Source: an uncultured Porticoccus sp. (GTDB lineage: Bacteria; Pseudomonadota; Gammaproteobacteria; Pseudomonadales; Porticoccaceae). From it: DNA of 6,132 nt. The translations under genes were made by a program, and so were the position numbers. The notes beneath the pieces were generated by a model, which did not search any database, was not told the origin of the DNA, and saw only the letters and a list, made by a program, of their open reading frames with translations. The stretch spans positions 1-6,132 of the forward strand of contig CATLZI010000129.1 of the NCBI GenBank assembly GCA_950063125.1, written 5' to 3'. Below are positions 1-6,132 of this stretch, one piece after another (the first letter of the stretch is position 1; every line of letters begins with the position of its first letter).

Positions 1-858
<858 letters not shown>

Positions 859-1020
859 GTAGCAGGATGCCTGATAGCGAGTTGCGGAAAATTAATATTG
901 CCCCGGAAGATTCTCCAACTGTCTGTCAATATGCCCGACCAGTTCATCAGCGATCTTTTGACGATACACGCTACCACGTTACCCCTGAGATGGAACGATC
1001 AGTGTGCATACCGTTACCAA

Positions 1021-1026
1021 TATAAT
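1021..1026 (+). promoter_or_regulatory. Candidate -10 element for the exported katG
   Basis: TATAAT on the plus strand, 104 nt before the ATG at 1130. No clear -35 hexamer stands 16-18 nt upstream (about 997-1004). An alternative is TATATT at 1080-1085, which would give a leader of about 38 nt and place the inverted repeat at 1051-1067 over the -35 region. The sequence alone does not decide between them. Confidence 0.3.
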
Positions 1027-1050
1027 TTTTCAATCCATTTCATAGTGAAT

Positions 1051-1067
1051 GTAAATGCCGCATTTAC
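1051..1067. repeat. Perfect 7-bp inverted repeat, operator-like
   Basis: GTAAATG, a 3-nt spacer CCG, then CATTTAC: a perfect 7-bp inverted repeat with a short odd spacer, the geometry of a dimeric regulator site. It lies 63 nt upstream of the start codon of the exported katG. No U-tract follows, so it is not a terminator. The regulator is unknown. Confidence 0.45.
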
Positions 1068-1092
1068 GCTGGGCTACGCTATATTGTGTATT

Positions 1093-1107
1093 GAAATATT
1101 GTATTTC
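1093..1107. repeat. Perfect 6-bp inverted repeat just before the exported katG ribosome site
   Basis: GAAATA, spacer TTG, TATTTC: a perfect 6-bp inverted repeat with a 3-nt spacer, ending 8 nt before the AGGGAG ribosome site. It could be an operator or a weak leader hairpin. The sequence is AT-rich, so a chance match is possible. Confidence 0.35.
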
Positions 1108-1115
1108 TTTTATTT

Positions 1116-3343
<2,228 letters not shown>

Positions 3344-3370
3344 CCCGGTCAACTTTAGTCCCAACGGGGA

Positions 3371-3412
3371 AGGTGCTCGCAACGGCAGAAAAACGAAGCC
3401 ATTCGAGCACCT
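3371..3412. repeat. 9-bp inverted repeat downstream of the exported katG
   Basis: AGGTGCTCG (3371-3379) pairs perfectly with CGAGCACCT (3404-3412) across a 24-nt loop. No T-run follows on either strand, so it is not an intrinsic terminator by itself. It would form a 3' untranslated stem in the katG transcript ahead of the terminator, and might slow 3' decay. Confidence 0.5.
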
Positions 3413-3458
3413 GACTCCGATTCGAGAAGCGGTCATTTATCCTTTTCGGAACTGACAC

Positions 3459-3491
3459 AAAAACGGCGGTGTTAACAACACCGCCGTTTTT
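3459..3491. terminator. Bidirectional intrinsic terminator
   Basis: AAAAACGGCGGTGTT (3459-3473), loop AAC (3474-3476) and AACACCGCCGTTTTT (3477-3491) form a perfect 15-bp stem with a GC-rich centre. The T-run ends the plus-strand katG transcript. The A-run becomes a U-tract on the minus strand, where the same hairpin would end the ACP-hydrolase-ligase transcript about 80 nt after the ligase stop. The convergent gene layout fits dual use. Confidence 0.9.
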
Positions 3492-3572
3492 CTTTATCCG
3501 GTAAACATCCTCACAGGAAATTCTCAAGAACAACCGGAAACTCCCTGAGCAACAGAATTTTCACGTCTTCAA

Positions 3573-4973
3573 TCATTGAAATAACTTGAGTAATTCTCTT
3601 TTCAGCACTTTTCCCTGGGAGTTTCTGGGAAAACTGTCCAGCACAATAATACGGCGGGGTGCCCTCAATCCCAGACTTGCCCTGACAAAACCCCGGAGTT
3701 CCACTGCAGTCGCCGATACCCCGGCCTTCAGGATAACGGCAGCAACCGGGATTTGCCCATGCACCTGCGAAGGCAACCCGAGTGCCGCGCCACAGTCGAC
3801 ATCAGGGTGGCTCTCCAGCACTCGCTCAATCTCGGCGGGAAAGATATTGAGCCCATTGAGAATGATCATGTCATCGGTTCGCCCATCCAGAACGAGCTGC
3901 CCATCATCATGGATGTGCCCCAGATCCCCCGGATAAAACCAACCGCCCCTGAATCTTTTTGCCGTGTCTGAGGGTGAGTTCAGATAGGTACTGGCTACGC
4001 CCTCGGCCCGAATTCGAATTTCCCCTCGTTCACCCAGTGGCAGTCGACAGCCCTCACCGTCCACTATTTCCAGCTCGACACCATCAAGCGGTATGCCAAC
4101 TGCGTCCGCTTCATCATGATCGTCGGGGCCGGCCATGGCTATAGCGCCACATTCTGTGGCGGCGTATCTGACATAAAGGTTTGCGGTCAATTTTTCCTGA
4201 ATTGCGCGACGAACCGCATAGGGAACGGCTGAACCACCTGTACGGATCTTGAGCCCGGACAGCTTGCCCGCGGTATTCAGTGCCGTCAGGTCCGAAGCAT
4301 GCATACGTGAAATGTCCAGACAACTCACCCGGTGCTGCAACACAAACTGTACCAGATCAAATTTTCCCCGAGGCTTGAAGACATTGGTTCCACCCTGCCA
4401 GACGCAATAAAACCTGTGCCTTTTGGAATTGTTATGTTCGATGGAGGCAAGTCTCAGCAGCCGGTCGCCAGCATACTCACTGTGACGATCTGCCTGGGCG
4501 GCAATCTGCGCTTCACAGAATGGCACAATGTTCACATCACCCGTGGTACCTGACGTTCTGAAGTACAAAATACTGGCAGCAGCTATTTGCCCTACGGGGA
4601 GAAACGCCGGAGACCGAGATTCACCGCAACGGTAATCCAGGAAGTTATGTGCGTCTGCGGACTCAATTATCCGGGTCACTGAAACTTTGTGGGCCAGATT
4701 AGCTCGCAATTGCGGGGAATCATGCCCGGGAAGGGTAATAATACTGGCACCTGTTGCCAAAAGAGCAAGGCTGATTATCAGGTGATCAACTTCGTCTTCA
4801 ACGCGGATCCCCACCACTTCTGACGGGCCGAATCCGGCTGCATCAAGGTTTAAAGCGGTTTTTTTGACACAGTCGAAGAGCTCACCGTACGTGAGTGACA
4901 GGCTCTCTGAGATAATGGCCGGATGCGCCATTTTATTCGCGGCATGTGACGCGAGTTTGGCAAAAAAGCCCAT
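3573..4973 (-). CDS. AMP-forming acyl/aryl ligase, ANL superfamily, 466 aa
   Basis: This family activates a carboxylic acid with ATP to an acyl-adenylate, then passes it to CoA or a carrier-protein thiol. Motifs in order: A3 phosphate loop FRTSGTTGDVNIV (138-150), A5 YAATE (270-274), A7 YPGD (347-350) with DGRTDD (363-368), A8 GLNIFPAEIE (374-383) leading into the small C-terminal domain, and A10 NSQGKVLKREL (451-461) with K455 as the likely catalytic lysine. The A3 loop lacks the usual P-K after SGTTG, and 466 aa is shorter than the 500-550 aa common in acyl-CoA synthetases. There is no fused carrier domain. The start at 4973 has a GGCGGTGAT-like ribosome site upstream and lies 19 nt after the hydrolase stop. 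A carrier-protein gene in the same probable operon makes ACP a likely acceptor; CoA remains possible. The substrate cannot be read from the sequence. Superfamily certain, specific role open. Confidence 0.9.
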   Translation of the reverse strand: MGFFAKLASHAANKMAHPAIISESLSLTYGELFDCVKKTALNLDAAGFGPSEVVGIRVEDEVDHLIISLALLATGASIITLPGHDSPQLRANLAHKVSVTRIIESADAHNFLDYRCGESRSPAFLPVGQIAAASILYFRTSGTTGDVNIVPFCEAQIAAQADRHSEYAGDRLLRLASIEHNNSKRHRFYCVWQGGTNVFKPRGKFDLVQFVLQHRVSCLDISRMHASDLTALNTAGKLSGLKIRTGGSAVPYAVRRAIQEKLTANLYVRYAATECGAIAMAGPDDHDEADAVGIPLDGVELEIVDGEGCRLPLGERGEIRIRAEGVASTYLNSPSDTAKRFRGGWFYPGDLGHIHDDGQLVLDGRTDDMIILNGLNIFPAEIERVLESHPDVDCGAALGLPSQVHGQIPVAAVILKAGVSATAVELRGFVRASLGLRAPRRIIVLDSFPRNSQGKVLKRELLKLFQ

Positions 4974-4992
4974 ATTAAATCACCGCCAAAAA

Positions 4993-5973
4993 TCAACCAC
5001 TTATCGGCAGACTGGCATCGAATAGCACCCGCTGTAGAACACCACCCAGTTCGCCCCGCTCAAGCAGCGGAAATAGCGCGACATGCCCGGCCCCCGGCAC
5101 CGGAACAAGACTCACTGACGGGAGGATGGATTCGATCACTCTCGCAGACTCAGCGTCTTTGATGCTGTTCTCACCATAAACAATATGCACAGGAGGCGGG
5201 TTCTCACCCATGCCAAAGTGCTTGCAAAGCCCCAGAGCCCCTTCACCGTCAGTAAATGAACGCCAGCGGTCGTCCTCCGGGTTATTCGGGCTGACACTGA
5301 GGCATGCATCGGCATGCCAGTACAACGCAGATAACAGGGCAGGCATTGCCCCGCCACTGGTGCCAACCGTCACGACTCTGCGGTACTCATCAAATCTCAA
5401 CAGGGTTTTAAGCGCTGCAAGTGATGACGGCAGATCAGACGTGAGTCCCTGGATGCCCGTTCGATAACCTTTGGGCTTTTCTGTTCGGAGCAAACCGACG
5501 TCGGCACTGTGTGCATCTATCGACTGCAGAAATACCGGTGTCGGCATCATCATGCGCTGGAAGTTTCCGCTAAAACAGACCACCAATGTTTTGCCGGCAC
5601 GATCACCCCCGGCTTCATAGATAACGACAGCCCGTCCCAGGCGTTTTCGCACAAAAGGCGCAGGGGCATTGTTGCCCGCAGCAAGCAAGTATTGATCATG
5701 GAGTTTTGTCAGCCAGACTTTCGACAGCTCACGGGCGTTAATCGAAATGTATTTTTTGACAACACTGTCCTTTCCGAAAATATTTCTTCGGATTTTGAAA
5801 AAAACCTGAATGATTTTTTTCCACAACCAGTTACCCCCTGTTCGGGTAATGAACTCATCCCGCAAACCGGCCAACTCCAGCGGCGTCATCCGGTTTTCAA
5901 GGGTAATATGGAGTTTATTCAGCTGGTTGGGTGACTTGCAGCACCCGGCAAGGCGTTTATACAGTCTGTTCAC
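4993..5973 (-). CDS. Alpha/beta hydrolase, thioesterase- or acyltransferase-like, 326 aa
   Basis: The protein has an alpha/beta-hydrolase core after a roughly 120-residue N-terminal part of unknown function. The first core strand reads KTLVVCFSGN (128-137), where SGN may help form the oxyanion hole. The nucleophile elbow is VTVGTSGGAMPAL with S206 in GxSxG. Strand HIVYGENSIKD supplies a candidate acid (D273), and the catalytic His is probably H297 in GAGHVAL. No signal peptide or clear membrane span is seen, so it is probably cytoplasmic; a basic, aromatic stretch (about 48-65, WLWKKIIQVFFKIRRN) could touch membranes. The longest start is a GTG at 5973 that overlaps the end of the ACP gene by 17 nt, suggesting translational coupling. 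ATG M29 is an alternative, and neither has a strong ribosome site. Placement between carrier protein and acyl ligase suggests release, editing or transfer of the carried acyl group. Fold confident, reaction inferred. Confidence 0.82.
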   Translation of the reverse strand: MNRLYKRLAGCCKSPNQLNKLHITLENRMTPLELAGLRDEFITRTGGNWLWKKIIQVFFKIRRNIFGKDSVVKKYISINARELSKVWLTKLHDQYLLAAGNNAPAPFVRKRLGRAVVIYEAGGDRAGKTLVVCFSGNFQRMMMPTPVFLQSIDAHSADVGLLRTEKPKGYRTGIQGLTSDLPSSLAALKTLLRFDEYRRVVTVGTSGGAMPALLSALYWHADACLSVSPNNPEDDRWRSFTDGEGALGLCKHFGMGENPPPVHIVYGENSIKDAESARVIESILPSVSLVPVPGAGHVALFPLLERGELGGVLQRVLFDASLPISG

Positions 5974-6132
5974 AATATTTTTCTACTCTATCGACCAGTT
6001 GGCCAAGTGTACTCAGTCTGTTCAAATCCTCGGGCAAAACAGTCAGTCCCCATTCGACCTCCAGTCCAATACAAAGCTCCATCGCTGACAGACTGTCTAT
6101 CTCCAGCTCGGTCAGCTCGATATCCCAGACTC
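5957..6132 (-). CDS. Acyl carrier protein, C-terminal 57 residues (5' end outside window)
   Basis: The minus-strand frame from the right edge (first full codon at 6130) to TAA at 5959-5957 encodes 57 residues of a small carrier protein. The motif IDSLSAMEL carries the serine that would receive the 4'-phosphopantetheine arm (codon 6094-6092). The rest follows the ACP four-helix pattern: an acidic helix II with LEVEWGL, then LSTLGQLVDRVEKY as the last helix. About 20-30 N-terminal residues should lie beyond the window. It is shorter and less acidic after the serine than fatty-acid AcpP and has W residues (VWD, EWG), so it is more likely a specialised carrier than the housekeeping ACP. Its 3' end overlaps the hydrolase GTG by 17 nt. 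It would carry the acyl group activated by the ligase two genes on; the partner is inferred from position. Confidence 0.85.
   Translation of the reverse strand, partial: VWDIELTELEIDSLSAMELCIGLEVEWGLTVLPEDLNRLSTLGQLVDRVEKYCEQTV

Larger units (their letters stand above)
3344..3572. other. Non-coding spacer between convergent genes
   Basis: These 229 bp lie between the stop of the exported katG and the stop of the acyl ligase on the other strand. No credible gene is seen. The stretch holds a 9-bp inverted repeat (3371-3379 with 3404-3412) and a bidirectional terminator (3459-3491). Confidence 0.7.

Noticed and set aside
958..963. TTGACG as a -35 element for the exported katG
   Set aside because: No -10-like hexamer lies 16-18 nt downstream; the stretch there is GC-rich (ACCCCT).
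5509..5934. Plus-strand 141-aa open frame inside the hydrolase region
   Set aside because: It is fully antisense to the hydrolase, which has clear catalytic motifs; there is no ribosome site or family resemblance.

Overview
The window looks like chromosomal DNA of moderate GC content from a Gram-negative bacterium, most likely a gammaproteobacterium. This rests on protein style and on a periplasmic catalase-peroxidase of the KatP/KatA type; the genus cannot be fixed from the sequence. There are five protein-coding genes, two of them cut by the window edges. No rRNA, tRNA, CRISPR array or mobile element was found.

Left part (1-3343): two catalase-peroxidase genes lie head to head. The first 274 codons of a cytoplasmic KatG (minus strand, from 823 off the left edge) face a complete 737-aa KatG-type enzyme with an N-terminal signal peptide (plus strand, 1130-3343). 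The 306-bp gap holds both start regions, a TATAAT -10 candidate on each strand and several short perfect inverted repeats that could be operators. Together the enzymes could remove hydrogen peroxide in the cytoplasm and in the periplasm. The genes have clearly diverged, yet they share a perfectly identical 54-bp tract and several 20-22-bp tracts, which suggests gene conversion between them.

Middle (3344-3572): a non-coding stretch between convergent genes. It holds a 9-bp inverted repeat and a strong intrinsic terminator (perfect 15-bp stem, 3-nt loop, A-tract and T-tract on either side) that can serve both strands.

Right part (3573-6132): a tightly packed minus-strand gene set, read in the order acyl carrier protein (5' end beyond the window), alpha/beta hydrolase, AMP-forming acyl ligase of the ANL superfamily. 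The first two overlap by 17 nt and the next two are 19 nt apart, so they are probably one operon. An acyl-activating enzyme, a carrier protein and a thioesterase-like hydrolase together suggest loading, carrying and releasing or transferring an acyl or aryl group. The product is unknown, and the upstream genes that would reveal it lie outside the window.
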